DNA from: Cokeromyces recurvatus
Taxonomy: Eukaryota; Mucoromycota; Mucoromycetes; Mucorales; Mucoraceae
NCBI RefSeq assembly: GCF_025118155.1
Contig: NW_026251401.1
Span: 124,001-188,000, forward strand
Length of the DNA: 64,000 bases
Direction: 5' to 3'
Within the stretch, counting starts at the first letter, position 1. The number at the start of each line of letters is the position of its first letter. The notes beneath the pieces are model-generated. The model worked only from the letters and a program-made list of their open reading frames with translations, was not told the DNA's origin and ran no database searches. This document shows, piece by piece, positions 35,257-48,414 of the stretch. Position numbers and translations under genes: made by a program.

Positions 35257-37503
35257 TTAAATAGTAGTATTTGTCGAAGGTATTATGTTGTCTCTCAAGA
35301 AAATCTCCCATTCGCTCCACATAACTCCATTAGGAATATCCCATAAAGGCACTTGTGAACTCAAACTAGCTAAATCGTATGTTGTTGTAGGTATAATGGC
35401 TCCGTTAGGTATTGTTACATTTAAATCAAAATTAGTTGCTTGTGAACAAGATGTTTGTTGATTTAAAGTCGTAAATTCTAAAGGATTCGATGGTAGAAAT
35501 ATATTTTTAGAGCTTGAATCAAAGGATGGATGAATTATATACGGATTCATGGCAGGACCAGTTAATGATAAATTAGGATCATTATTTATTATAGTGTAAT
35601 ATTGATCATTACTGCTGCTAAATGGTTGGGATTGTTGCTTGTTTCCGGATTGCATTATTTCATCATCATTTTTTTGACTTGGTGATGTATCTTCCATAGA
35701 GACATCAAAATTCTTTACAATTGACATTAACACTTCAATCATTCGTGTATTTTGAAAATGACTGTCATTCTTACACATTTTGGAACATTTTATCAAATAA
35801 TGTCTTCCTTGTTTCCTTAGAAATTCATTCTCTCCTTTTGCATTATGTAATAGTATAATTGCTGCTTGAAAGATAGAATAAACTGACATACTCCATGGAA
35901 GTGCAACAAGATAATTACGATCCATTATCTCTACAATATTTATTAATTGAATTGCTGTATCTGTACAGATGCTGAGTGCCTTAAAAGCTATGTTAGAGCT
36001 TTCTATTTGTTTCCTAATAAAGGGTCTATATAAAAGTATGGAAACACATCCATATACAATATTAATTACAAGTGCTGGTGTTGTAATGTAATGAGCTGTT
36101 GAATCATTATTATTCAAGTCTATTATTTGTAATTCGGGTGGTAAGGTTGATTTCCAATTAGCTAATTTATGTTCTAAAGTATTCACTAATTCCAATTTTT
36201 TATCTTGATCTTGTTTTTTAACCCTTGTTGAATGTAAACCAACTAACGTTTCTCCCAAGATATGAGTTATTGTAAGCAGATGAACAAAGGCAGAATAAAC
36301 GGGTATGTTTTGTCGTAAAGCTTCTTCTGCTTCCAGAACTAAAATGGGTATAAAGTCAGTATCTTTATTAAGATTTGAAGTGTAGTTTAATTCATAAGGT
36401 GATGGAAGCTCTACATCGAATTCGTCATCTATTATTGAAATAGGTCGACCTAACTCTGCTGCTACTAAACGATCCATTAAGTAGCATCCATACCATATTC
36501 GTCTACGTAATTCAATTTCATATTGAGGTATTTTCCATTTGGAACAATCACGATGAAGACCTAAATCTTGTGCTAATCGAATGGCCGTGCCTGAAATGAA
36601 CCAATGACTTGTTTCTTCATCTACATTTTTGTCATAACCAATAAACATGCTCATAATCATCAAAGCTTGAACTGTACTTATCGTAGTACGTTTGCATACA
36701 ATTCCCAACAATCTTTGTGACTTTATTTTAATGGTTTCCTTCATTTCATCTACTTGCTCAGACGTAAAATGGAATACTTTAGCTTCATTTGAATCGGTTT
36801 TAAAGATAGAGATACCGATAGATGCGATAGTATATAACAAATATTTATCTGGTGGCGAAGGACTATGATAATAATATTGTTCTAAAAATTGAATTTTGTT
36901 GATGATGGGACAATAATTATGCACTCGAGTAAAATACCTAATTATAAATTATAAATTATAAATTATAAATTACAAGTCATAATAATAAAATACTTACAAA
37001 TGGACTAAATAATCTACAAAATCTTGCGTTATATGTGGAATGTCTCTAAATGCCTCAATTCGATTGAAAGTCTTGTTATTTTGTATATCTTCTATTGATA
37101 CTTCTTTCGATTTTATAATAACATGCTCTTCTTCTTCTTCATTTAATTTTTGGATAAACCAAGAAGGTTCTTCTAATAATCGTTTCTTTTTATTTGTTGT
37201 AAAAATATCTTCATTTAAAAAATGAAGACCTGAACTAGCACCAAGATATCGAGTACGTTGATAGTCAGATACTGTTAATCCCTCCAATTGTTCTTGCATT
37301 AATTCTTGTTCTTGATCGGTTGATTTTAATTTTGCTAATGTACATGAATTAGAAGGTGACATCGTTTCATCTTCATTTTCAGAAGTTGTAGAATGATCTT
37401 GTTTATTTTCTTTAGTAATATTTTGAAGTAATTTTTCCATTCGTATTAAACGATTTTCCAACTGTTCAACATATCGTCTAAAATAAAGTTTATTTAGTTA
37501 CTT

Positions 37504-37534
<31 letters not shown>

Positions 37535-37781
37535 TAGCAATCCCTAAACTTTATTTCTATTACCCTGAAGCAGGTCCTCTCTTTTTTTGTTCAATTAGAA
37601 ATTGACAATTAGTATTTGTTAATTTACATTTTGTACAAGGTTGTTTATCATCAGCGTCACAACGAATCTTTTTTATTCGACAAGCATCACAGCTACGTTT
37701 TGCTCTTGTACGTTTCTTTCGTTCAATCTCTATATGTTTCTCAGCAGTAAAAGCTGATGTCGCAGGAGCTATAGGTATCAT
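35257..37781 (-). CDS. Zn2Cys6 transcription factor with fungal_trans domain
   Basis: Three exons (37564-37781, 36998-37477, 35257-36937) encode 792 residues in frame. Residues about 31-60 form the binuclear zinc cluster (C-x2-C-x6-C-x7-C-x2-C-x6-C; SCDACRIKKIRCDA) after a basic KKRTRAKR. The first intron falls just before a coiled-coil dimer element (YVEQLENRLIRMEKLLQNI). The second and third exons carry the middle homology region, with AIRLAQDLGLHRDCSKW and the signature ELRRRIWYGCYLMDR...LGRPISI. The C-terminus is Ser/Asn/Gln-rich with an aromatic end, as in activation domains. Target genes cannot be told from sequence. Same strand as, and upstream of, the Opy2-like gene. Confidence 0.9.
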
Positions 37782-38267
37782 GTTATTTATATTGTTAATA
37801 TGAATAACAATTGAAAAAGAAAAAAAAAAAAAAAAAAAAAAAAAAAAGTGGACAAATTTTTTTTTCGGTGCTGTAATTATTATTTTTTTTTTTTTTTTTT
37901 TTTTTTAATCGTTAGAAGCATAGACCTCATCAAATAAGTGCATAATCTTTATTGTATTTCAAATAGACTATCAAAAAAGATGATGATGATTATATACATG
38001 TATAAACTAAAGAAAGCATGATGATAAAGCATTGTCTTATCTTTAATAATGCATGTGTATATGTATGTACTAATATAAACTAAATACTTTGTATCTGTGT
38101 TACAGTCGAAAAGGATTTGAGTTCGCTCATTAACCGTTGGAGACGCCATAGGAAAAAAAAAAAAAAAAAAAAAAAAAAAACAATTTACAGATTCAGGTTC
38201 TTCTTTATTGTAATACATATTTAACTTACGAGTCTATGCTTTAATTATAATATATGGTGTGCAAATA

Positions 38268-38313
<46 letters not shown>

Positions 38314-38403
38314 ATATGTATATGTATATGTTTATAAATATATGCATATATACATTTGTATATATACATAATAGAAATAATAAGGGGAGAGGTGACTAAG
38401 AAC
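37782..38403. other. Intergenic with homopolymer runs and (TA)n(TG)n
   Basis: A run at about 37819-37847, T run at 37881-37906, A run at about 38152-38180 and a TA/TG microsatellite at 38269-38311. It contains the promoter of the zinc-cluster gene and the 3' flank of aspartokinase. No gene. Confidence 0.65.
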
Positions 38404-39650
38404 TTAATCATCTAAGGCTAGTCTTAATGAAGGTAAAATGAATTTACCGCGTTTGCTTAAAAGTTGGTCATGGATAGCATTCATAGCAGTAACAGCACTA
38501 CGTTGGTCAATAACACAAGAAATATTGATTTCAGAGGAACCCTGAGAGATCATCTCAATATTCACACCAGCTGAAGCCAAGGTACTAAACATCATACCAG
38601 CAATACCGACCATGTTTTTCATTTGCTTTCCGACAAGAGAAAGAATAGCAAGATCCTTAATAACGTCGACCTGTTTTATTTATTTATTTATTTTTTAATA
38701 AAAAAAAAGAAAAAAAAAAAGACTTTGATTAGCATTTGGTTATAAATAAAAAAAATAAAATAAAATAAAAGGAAACACTTACTCTTCCTACAGCTCGTAA
38801 ATCAGTAATAACATGGTTTAAATCTTTATCTGTATTATCTTCACCAAGAGCCATGGAAACATGAACTTCAGAAGTAGAAATCAAGTCTACCACTACACCA
38901 TAACGGTCTAAAGTAGAAAAGATTTTTGCGAAAAAGCCATGACTAACACTCTTACGATTAGAGTGAACGTTAAGGACGATAACATGATCTTTGATTGTGA
39001 CAGCAGTAGGGTATTTACGAGATAAATCTAATGAGTAACCATTTTCAGCCAAGACCTGGGGAGAATGAGGAGGAGTAGCGGTACCGTCCTTTGAAACAAT
39101 ATCAGTAGGGAAAATGATCGTACCTTGGCCACGAGGGTTTTCAACGTTCTTAATACGAATAGGAATATGAGAGCGAATCACTTGTTCCATTGTAAAAGGG
39201 TGAATAACTTCAGAACCATAATAGGTTAATTCAGCTGCTTCTTCAGGTGTAATAATAGGTAAGAGACGAGCTGATTTGACCTTACGAGGATCGGCAGTAA
39301 AGATACCATCCACTTCTTTCCATATTTGAAGTTCTTCGGCAGTTAAACCTACTGCTATCAAAGCAGCACATAAATCAGTGTAACCACGTCCCACTGTATT
39401 TAACAAACTACCAGGCACAATGCCAAAAAATCCTTTTTAAGAAATAATTAATCTCATTATTATTATAGAGTGATATTTGCATTTCTATTTACCAGTAACT
39501 ACAGGTACTCTATTACCACAATTTTCAATAGCTTTTGCCATTCTTTCAGCAAGATAATCATAAAATTCTTGGTCTAATTTCTCAAATTCACGATCAATAA
39601 TATTTTCAAAAGAGACAAATTGAGCATCAACTTCCTAATTGTATAAATAA

Positions 39651-39683
<33 letters not shown>

Positions 39684-40266
39684 AAAAAAATTGATTAAAA
39701 CTTACTCTATCCTGTAACACAGCAGCTACAATTCTACAAGAAAGTTTTTCACCAACACCAATAATGATATCTCTTGATCGAGGAGAAATTTCATTAATAA
39801 TCTGAGCAGCCTCCAAGAAAGATTTAAGTTTTTCACAATCAGCTCTAATGTCATCTTCTAATTCTTTTCTAATTTCATCATTGTGTATCATTTCAACAGC
39901 AACAGCTAAATGATCTTCTAAAAGTGCTGATACGATATCTAAATATTCTTTTGATCCAGGCTTTAAGGCATCATTTGCTGCACGGATAAGTCGATTGGTA
40001 GTACCAGTCAATTTATCTTTTCCGCTTCTAGCAGAACAAACAACGACAAGTCTATTTTGTTTCACATATTCTCTATAAAAAGAAAAAATAAAAATGTAAA
40101 ATGTAAAATCGGATTTTAATAGTAATAAAAGAGTATAGTGTTATAATATTTACTTGATAACTTCATTTGCAATATTATCCAAGAATTTACCAACACTAGT
40201 ACCACCAAACTTTTGAACTACCCAAGGAAGTTCAGAAGAGTTATTGAATTTATACTGACGCATCAT
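38404..40266 (-). CDS. HOM3: Aspartokinase
   Basis: It phosphorylates aspartate, the first step to threonine, methionine and isoleucine. Five exons (40154-40266, 39706-40072, 39493-39634, 38783-39432, 38404-38670) give 512 residues. The kinase domain opens with VVQKFGGTSVGKF, continues with VVVCSARSG, TGFFGIVPGSLLNTVGRGYTDLCAAL and the aspartate-site EVDGIFTADPR, and PEEAAELTYYGSEVIHPFTM. Two ACT domains follow (VIVLNVHSNRKSVSHGF; MVGIAGMMFSTLASAGVN, EINISCVI), used for threonine feedback in fungi. Two ATGs in tandem start the frame; the first is chosen. A perfect TGAGTCA lies 108 bp upstream. Confidence 0.95.
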
Positions 40267-40373
40267 TTGTTAAAAAAAAAAAAATAATATGAAGTGAAAT
40301 AAAAAATGAAATAAAATAAAATAAAAATTAGAAATTAATAGGTACGATATTTTTTAAAAAAAAAAAAAAAAAA

Positions 40374-40380
40374 TGAGTCA
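40374..40380. promoter_or_regulatory. Gcn4/CPC1-type site TGAGTCA upstream of aspartokinase
   Basis: This is an exact seven-base match to the amino-acid-starvation response element bound by Gcn4/CPC1 bZIP factors, 108 bp before the start codon of an amino-acid biosynthesis gene. HOM3 is a known Gcn4 target in yeast. Function here is inferred from motif and location. Confidence 0.5.
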
Positions 40381-40957
40381 AATTGACATTAAATTAACCA
40401 ATGTTAAGGAAAGATCATATAAATTAAAGGTCCGCTTATCGTTCATCTCGGAAGTTGCACGTACGAGTTGGGTTATAAGGACGTACTCATAAATCATATG
40501 TCAACACCAAGTAAATCATAGTGATACAAGAATAAGAATATTCCAAAATTCAACCCAGTAAACGTCATATAAGAAGAGGTATAAATAACCTTACTTTAGC
40601 CCCATGAAATTATTGTCATCTATATAAGAATAATCCTATCTTGGATACTTTATGTGTTTCATATTTTTAGAAACAAGCCGTTTACTACAATACAACTCAT
40701 CTTTCAAACGTCTTTATTGATTGGCTCTGCAACAATGCATTATTCACTTGAGAACTATTTCATTTTTTATATTCGCTTTCATGAACACGATTTTTTATTT
40801 TGTTTGTCAAAAAGAAACTTTCTTGATTCAAAATATAAATTATTTGGTTGAAGTAATTTACTATTATAAAAAAGTAAAAACGACGAGCAGCTATCTTCTT
40901 TTATCTATAACAAACTTTTCTTTATATATATATATATATATATATTTATTTGTATGA
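40381..40957. other. Intergenic, aspartokinase upstream region
   Basis: AT-rich, with a GTACGAGT...ACGTACTC near-inverted pair at about 40460-40487 and a (TA)n tract near 40925-40945. No gene supported. Confidence 0.5.
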
Positions 40958-41865
40958 TCACAATCTTATCCATAAACTTTTTATACTCAAAGTATCTTCT
41001 ACTCTTGGTTCAACGATAATGGATTTTTTATACTGCTCCTATATTGATTTACATTATTTTAGACTTGGCAATAATAAATTACAAGTAAAAATAAAAAAAA
41101 AAAAATACATACATCTTCTGTTAGAATTTGACTATCAGCAATAAACCGTAATACTTTAATATCAGGTTCAATTGTATATCGAGGATATTTAAATTTCATA
41201 ATTGTCATGATAGTTTCACCCATCAGTCGAAACTTTTCCCAATGAATGGTACCATTTGCTCGAAAATCCTTATTAGCTTCTGTAAGTAATACCAAATCTT
41301 GGCTATGTATACCACTAATACTAAAAATATAAGCATATTTTTATATACATATACACATACATATACATATACACACACACACATATATATATATAACTTA
41401 CAGATAAGGTATTCCTGGTGTTCCTAACGCTTTATTTAAAACGAGTCGATACGAACTATATGATTGCTCTGTATTCATTAATCTTTCAAGACTTCGAAAC
41501 TGTTTATAGACCTTTTTTGTAATAATAGCTTGTCTCGTTTGCTTTAGACGTAAAATAGATGCACTATTAATACCAGCTAAGAAAGCCATTAAAGAATTGT
41601 AATTATTCAGCTTTTGTAGTTCAACTGCTATGGACATGAACTTTTCTAACAGTAAAATTCTTTTCGTTAAACTTGATTGTTCTATGATCGTGGTTGTTAT
41701 CCAGGCAGAAATAAAATTAAAATGAGCTATCGATGCTATGACTGCGTTATTAGATGAGTTTTGATTACAGTCGTTCTTCTTTGATGTCCATAAATGTTGA
41801 ATAAACTCACGTGGCTATCATGAGTAGATATATCAGTATATTACGATATTGTAATAGTAGTAGTA

Positions 41866-41900
<35 letters not shown>

Positions 41901-43209
41901 ACTTGCTTTGATCCTCGAGAATAACTCGGCTTCAATCCAAGTAAGTTGATCAGCTATAGTTTTATTTTGTAATTTTATAAAGGTCTTGTAATTCGATTTT
42001 ACTTGATTAAAAGATGGATGCTGTTTAATGGTTGAAAATGGATATCCTAGAATCGAAGACGCCCATCCAATAGTCGTAGCAATGGAAGGTGTCGAATTAT
42101 TATGTTTATCATACTTTGCAATATGATCAATGTTAATTAAACCACCTGCAAACTCGGCACAACATCTATTAGGATCTGCTAAGGAGTTTCGCTTCTTTTG
42201 TGATTTTCTCAAATTAGGATGCAAAAATAGTGGGTTGCTTTTAGCATGATGCAACAAGTAATTGGATGACAAAGTGGGTGTATTCACATCTAAGTTTGGT
42301 TCAACATTATTATTGCTTGTCAATAAATGAGACGATTCATCCAATGAAAGTCGATTAGTCACGTCTTGAATGAAATTGGTTATACATAAAACACCACCAG
42401 AAGAATAGCCGCTGTCTTTTTTTTTATTCCGTTCTATGCAAGTATTTAAGGATGATAGAGGATCATCATCATCATCATCCACTAGTCCCCAAGTATTATC
42501 AGGATCGTTCACTGGTGGTTCGCGTATAACTAAGGGCGCTAATGAATCACAAATGGGTGTTAAATTCTCGTATTTAGAAATACGATCCAAAAACGATATA
42601 ATAGTTTTTCTAGTTTGATCTCCATAAAAATCGTTCCAATAGTGTGATAACCATAACGAAAAAATACTATGAATTCTATATTATATTAAAGCGAGATTTG
42701 TATTTATTTATAACGTTAAATTACATCATATAAATATATATATATACATATATGTATATGTGTGTATATACATAATACCTTTTTTGTAAAGCAGTAGGTA
42801 ATAATGAAGCAGAATATCTTCTATCATTTTCAAATCTAAAGGGTACAAAATGAATGAATCAATTACATGTTAATATTATTCATAATAATAAAGTGTATCT
42901 ACCGGTCGATAAGTATCTTTACAAGTTCATTTGGTTTCATAAATTTCCTGTAAAATATTAAAAAGACAGGAATAATGTTATCATCTACATTATAATAAAT
43001 CAATAATAGCTTCTAAAACTTATACACGCACCCCCCTTTTTTGTACCTGTTTTATTGTATGTAACTGACACTAAACGGTCTATAATAGTTTCGAATGTTA
43101 GGCTAATATGAGATATAATAAATTAGGGAGAAGGTTAAAGATAAAGAGCAAAAGAAGAGTAAAAGGGAAATGAGTGGTACCTATTATATTCTTCATCAAA
43201 ACGCATCAT
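40958..43209 (-). CDS. Ras guanine-nucleotide exchange factor (CDC25 domain)
   Basis: Eight exons starting at ATG 43209. Exons 1-5 encode a RasGEF N-terminal module (LTFETIIDRLVSVTYNKT, MKPNELVKILIDR, SIFSLWLSHYWNDFYGDQ) and a Ser/Asn-rich linker with an Asp run. Exons 5-8 hold the catalytic domain: ADQLTWIEAELFSRIKPREFIQHLW, ILLLEKFMSIAVELQKLNNYNSLMAFLAGINSASI (helical hairpin region), KALGTPGIPYL and a closing IIVEPRVED. It activates Ras-type GTPases by GDP release. At about 560 residues it is short for the family and has no SH3 domain in view. Intron 5 (41815-41906) uses a GC donor, AAA|GCAAGT, required to join RIK to PREF. First coding exon is 29 nt. Confidence 0.85.
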
Positions 43210-43736
43210 TTGGGAATAGAAGTCAAGCTTTCTTTCTTTATTTTATTTACTGTTGAATGCAAAATAAGAAGAAGAAGAAGAAGTAGAAAGAGACAAGAAT
43301 GGATTCACTGCTATGCTATGTCGGAATTGGCTTCTTCAATTTCCGAAGTAGTACTTGTTTTGTCGCTTAAAAGATGCATAAATCATTGTTGTGCCAAATC
43401 CTTGCAGATCCTTTGTTTTCACCCCACTCCCTAGAATGATTGTATAGTTGGTTTTATTATTATTATTTTTTTCTGCCTTGTGTAGGCATCTATTTGAAAA
43501 TGGGTACAATTATTATTAAAAAAAAAAAAAAAAAAAAATCTTATGATTTTGTTTATAATATTCGTAAACTTTATGAGTTGTATTTCCCATTATTAAATTG
43601 TAAGGAGTAAGTAGCCAATTTTCTCGATTTATATGTGTATTTATAATTTTAAGGGGTAATTAAACTTGCTACTTTTACTAATCTAAAAAGCTTATACGAG
43701 TTTTACATTACATCATTTTATTTTATATAGAAAATA
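43210..43736. other. Intergenic, RasGEF upstream region
   Basis: It contains an AAG-rich tract at about 43267-43291 and an A run at about 43519-43538. The 86-codon open frame at 43174-43434 has no supporting features. Confidence 0.5.
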
Positions 43737-44817
43737 TTAAGCAATGTTTGCTAAATAATCTTTAACTTCATTCAATTTCAACTTTCTAAATAATGGCATC
43801 TTTTTTCTTTCACCACCATAGACATCAACAGTACTTGTACCAATAATACCAATCTCTAAACTATTTTCTGTCATTTGACCTTCAAATCCTTCTTTAAGCT
43901 AATACAAAATACATGTCAGAAAAATATAAAATAAGTATATTATATAAATGTAAGGGGGGGGCTTACAGTCAAAATTGCTGTGTGTACTGCATCTTCTAAT
44001 TCCATTTCTTCATTATATCTGTTCATAAAAAAAAATTATATATTCATATATATTATTTATATATCTCCTTTCTTCTCACTTTCCTTTTTCTATCTACCTC
44101 TTTTCTAAGAATGTCTTTGCATTAATCATGTTTTTACCAATAGCACTTGCTTTCCAAGCCCAATAAGAACCAGATGGATCAACTTGATAGAGTGAAGGTC
44201 CATTCACTTCATCATATCCTGCAATTAAAAGTGAAACTCCAAAAGGACGAACACCACTACATGATGAAAAAAAAAATAATTAGCTATTTTTTTACTTCAT
44301 ATAAAAAAAGGAGAAAACTTCTTATTTCTTCATACCCGCTTTGAGTATATTCTTGCATAACACTTGCAACTTCTTGAACAAGAATTCGTACTGGAGGCTC
44401 CTCCATATAGACTCTCTTATATGCTTGTGCTGCCTTACGTGCCTTACTAACTAAAACACGAAAATCTGGACCCATACCTGAATAAACCATACCAATATTA
44501 GAACAGATAGTAGCTACCTTTTCAAGTGTAGAATCATCGACAAGATTGGAAGCTGATTTCTTTTCTGTTGCAATAACAATACCATTGGTGGCTATTTATT
44601 TTTAAGAGATTAGGAGATTCGTTTTTTTTTTTCTTTTTTCTCTTTTTTTTTTTTTCCTTTTAATGGAACTTGCTTTATGAATTAATATTTACATATTTGT
44701 ACCTTTAATGCCAACACTTGTAACACCTTGAGAAACAGCATTTAATGCATATTCAATTTGGACAAGCTTTCCGGAAGGAGAGAAAGTGGTAAGTGAGAAA
44801 CTATAACGATCAGCCAT
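43737..44817 (-). CDS. PRE8: 20S proteasome subunit alpha 2
   Basis: Five exons beginning at ATG 44817. The N-terminus [31 protein letters not shown] block (proteasome alpha signature) is nearly invariant in alpha-2 subunits. Then [70 protein letters not shown] and a C-terminal helix ending KDYLANIA follow. About 250 residues, normal for PSMA2/Pre8. Alpha subunits form the outer, non-catalytic ring of the core particle in cytosol and nucleus. Splice junctions sit at conserved places and keep frame. A T-rich tract fills the first intron. Confidence 0.94.
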
Positions 44818-45887
44818 TTCAAATGTTTATCTTTGAAGGAAATAAAAAAAACAATAACAAATAAGCTTAAAAGATATTAAGGGAAAAAAAAAAGAAAGAA
44901 AAGAAAGAGGAAGAAATGCGTGAATATTTTCTATAGACGCGCGTATCATGACGCAAGCTTTGATTTTGTCCGGCTCGGCTAAATATTTAATTGCTTTTTT
45001 TTTTTTTTTTTTTTTTTTTCTTCTTCCATGTTCTGATTGAGCAGTTGCTAGAAAAATTATGACAATAAAACATGCATTCATATTCTGTTTCTAGCTGGAA
45101 AACATGCACTTATATGATATCTTCATGATTCTTGCATTTATACAAAATTGAAGGAATTTCACAAAAAAAATAACAATAGAAGAATACATTTATTCTTAGC
45201 TATGACAAATGATTTTTATTGAGTTAATGAATAAAGTAAATCAGAAAATAGCCCTTCTCTTCCTCTCCCTTTTCTTTTTTTTTTTTTTCTTTCAGGCAAA
45301 GACTTTATTTAAGCGATATTCCACATAATAGACGCTGTTTAATAATATAATATCCATGATACAAAACACATACAACAATTTGAATTTTGAACACTGAGGA
45401 AAACTGATAGTAAAGGATCAAAGGTTGCATTTAAATAAATAAAAAAGTATAAAACCTAGAAACTAAGCAAAATTTACTTTGGTATACTTTGAGATTGGTC
45501 TCGTCTATGATAAAATTATATAAATAAACAAACCAATAATGTACAAAATTGCTATTATAATCGACTACTACTCACAAAAGAACACCATCTATTATTAAAT
45601 CTGTCCTAAGAGCATTATATAGTACACATTAGTAGAAATCAATATATTAACTGTGTGTATCTGAATAGATATAACAGGGATCTATAAAGCTCAATACTAG
45701 ACAGATATATACGTATACGTATATGTATATATTTATATACAAAAGAAGCATTGTCTTTTCTTTTATTTAGTCACTACTATATATATATATATATTATATG
45801 TTATATATATACATATATATATATATATGTTATTTACATAAAAACAGGTATATATGAGTATATATTATGTATATACATTACAATAAA
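44818..45887. other. Intergenic 1.07 kb, no gene seen
   Basis: Low-complexity T runs at 44997-45019 and 45277-45290, and (TA)n tracts at about 45778-45830. Contains the proteasome alpha-2 promoter (with a GACGCGCGTATC word at 44936-44947) and the CDC45 3' flank. Open frames are low complexity. Confidence 0.6.
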
Positions 45888-48318
45888 TTATCGCTTTTTA
45901 GATAAAGCTTCAATAAAATGTTCAACATCAGCATCAAGCACTTGTATAATAGATGGATCGAAGCTATCAAATGATATTCTTGCTTTGGTATTCTCTGCTG
46001 CCTCTTCAAATGCCATATTAAATTTACTGCATATATATAAAAAAAAAGAGTTAGCATCTTCTTTCTTAAAATAAAATAAAAATGACTTACTTTTTACGAA
46101 TTTCACCAAATGAAGCTGCACCTGTTAATGCAACTAATAAACAGGTACCATGCTTTTCATCTAGTGAAGATAATACAATAGGTAAATTTTTCTTTCCATG
46201 TTCCTACATGTATATAAAAAAAAAAAAAAAGAATTAACCAATTACAAAAGCAATAAAAATTACATAATAAAAAACTTACTCTATACGCATCAATTAGATA
46301 TAATCCAAGTTTTGTTAATGCAGATGGATGTTGAAAGATAGGAAGGTCAGGTCCATTACGAACGTTTACAAATCGAAAGTTTTTAAAGATTTTCACCATC
46401 TTCTTTTCAATAATACTTGTTCCTTGACGAACAATTGTCTTTTGAGTTTTCATACATAGTTTAAGTCCACGTAGAAGACTCGAGGGTGAATTGCCATTTA
46501 ATGCATCATAGGCTGCATAGAAATTCTTCATCCACCATTTGCTTCTTTCACTGCCTAATAGACCATGATTATTATATCCGTTGCTACTGTTAAGTCGACC
46601 CATTTCAGCTGTCTTGCCACTGTCGTCTTTAGGGTCTTCATCTTCATTATCTGTAAACGACTCTTCTTCAGTTTCTTTTATATTGACTGCTGTCCCTAAT
46701 TGTATTGCTGCTGCAGGACTTGTTTCTAATAGAGTTGAAAGTGAATAGACTACATCACTGGCTGATAAACAACATTCCCAGCCATAAGTTCTCGTAAAGC
46801 TAGGAAAACAAATATCCGTAAGTCCATAAAGTGGCGCGACAACTTCGATCTTATCTCTGAGTATTTGTTTTAAATCCATATCCATATGTGTATATATCTG
46901 TTGACATTGCTGAAGTGAAAAGCTACAAAGGTTTCAAAAAGGTTAGTCATAGAATACTTCTTATTGAGAAGTATATTTTTTACCCCATTTTTGCAAACAT
47001 ATTATTTAATCTTTTCCTTCCTGCATCTTTCCATACACCTAATTTACTTGATACATATCCTGAATGATACATACTATCATAAAGACTCCAATGTCGAAAC
47101 ATAATAAAACGATATTCATCTTCTGATTTAATAACAATACTATTTGCATTCTGTAATGAACCATCTTCTGTTCTATCAATATTGAGTCTTGCTCGATCAT
47201 CTTTAAACATTTCCAAATATTTTGCATAAGTAAAGGTATCCATTTTTTCAAATATATATTGAGAGGTGACTCCAACAATGGCTAGCCATAATAATTCATT
47301 ATTTGTCTTGCCCAACTGTTGTGCTAATTCATAAACAACCCCTGATACTGAATTGGCATAAAATGATCCATTTCCATAATAATTAGCAACAATACTATTC
47401 AAGTGGCGTCTTTCATTTCTCTTTGAAAGACGTGTACTCTAAAGATATGTATATATATATATAAAGAAGCTGTTAAATAATAATAGGAATTAATAATATG
47501 CTTAGTATAACCTCATTAAGTCTTCTTCTCTGTCTTGGGCGATCATCAATAGGTCTATCATCCTCATCTAGTTCTTCATTTTCTGAATCTTGATCATTAT
47601 TATCTTCATCGCTCTCTTCATCTTCATAAGCCTGCAAATATATATATATTAATATTCATTGTTATGCGTATTGTTTTTGTTTTTCCTAGCTTATAACTTT
47701 ACAATTAATTTTTCATAAGCTTCAATGGCTGCTTCAACACGTGTTGTCTGACTTTCATCATCAAATACACAAATATGGTTGTTTTCGGAAAGTAAATTAT
47801 CAAGTAATAAAGGACGATGACTATCAATTACATAAACTTTGGTTTCAGGAGGTGCTGTAAAGAGATTAGCAATCAATTCACTACCTCCACAATTAATCAT
47901 TACTATAGATCGTAACTAAATAAAGGAAAAAAAAAAGGGTCGAAAAAGAGTTATTAACAGTACTTTAAAAAAATAAATGTATATACATGTATATGAAATT
48001 TACATTTTCATCTTTTGAAATAAGTTTTTCATTGGCATCTTCGAGATCTTTATGACCTGAAACAGGTACAATCTTATGTGGAATGATATCAGTTTTTAAT
48101 AAAGACTTTTTTTTAAAAAAAAAATATGTATACAAGTAAATAGATTGAGCTAAATAAAATTGATCTTTATAGTTTTATATAGGTAATACCTGAAATATAC
48201 GAACTGCACAAATAGAATCAATATCAGCGGCAACAAATACAATACAATTGCCTTCTGAAGAATCGCGTTTAATGTATTCATATGCATCCTGGTAAAGATT
48301 ATTTGTAATTCTAACCAT
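45888..48318 (-). CDS. CDC45: DNA replication initiation factor Cdc45
   Basis: Eight exons from ATG 48318. The N-terminus MVRITNNLYQDAYEYI is followed by VFVAADIDSICAVRI, the degenerate DHH/RecJ motif of Cdc45, then VMINCGGSELI and VYVIDSHRPL. An acidic exon (DEESDEDNNDQDSENEELDEDD) precedes a basic RPRQRRR, as usual for this family. Then LNSIVANYYGNGSFYANS, ELLWLAIVGVTSQYIF, EDEYRFIMFRHWSLYDSM and the C-terminal FRFVNVRNGPDLPIFQHPSALTKLG and FIEALSKKR follow. Cdc45 joins Mcm2-7 and GINS to form the CMG helicase at origins. An ACGCGT box lies 91 bp upstream. All joints stay in frame by eye. Confidence 0.93.
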
Positions 48319-48408
48319 GGTGTTTTGATAATGAACACGTCTTTTTTTTTCGCGTCTAATATGTATATTTTTATATATAAAAAAAAAGTGAAAAAAAAAA
48401 TTAAATGT

Positions 48409-48414
48409 ACGCGT
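48409..48414. promoter_or_regulatory. MluI cell-cycle box ACGCGT upstream of CDC45
   Basis: An exact MCB core 91 bp before the CDC45 start, with a second CGCGTC at 48351-48356. MCBs are bound by the MBF complex, which drives G1/S expression of replication genes in yeasts. In this AT-rich window such a word is rare, which adds weight. Binding is inferred. Confidence 0.5.

Noticed and set aside
38269..38311. TA/TG microsatellite as a replication origin
   Set aside because: AT repeats are everywhere in this genome; no specific origin signal is known for the lineage.
41841..41900. GT donor for RasGEF intron 5
   Set aside because: GTAATC two bases downstream leaves the following exon out of frame (immediate TGA); the GC donor fits the protein family exactly.
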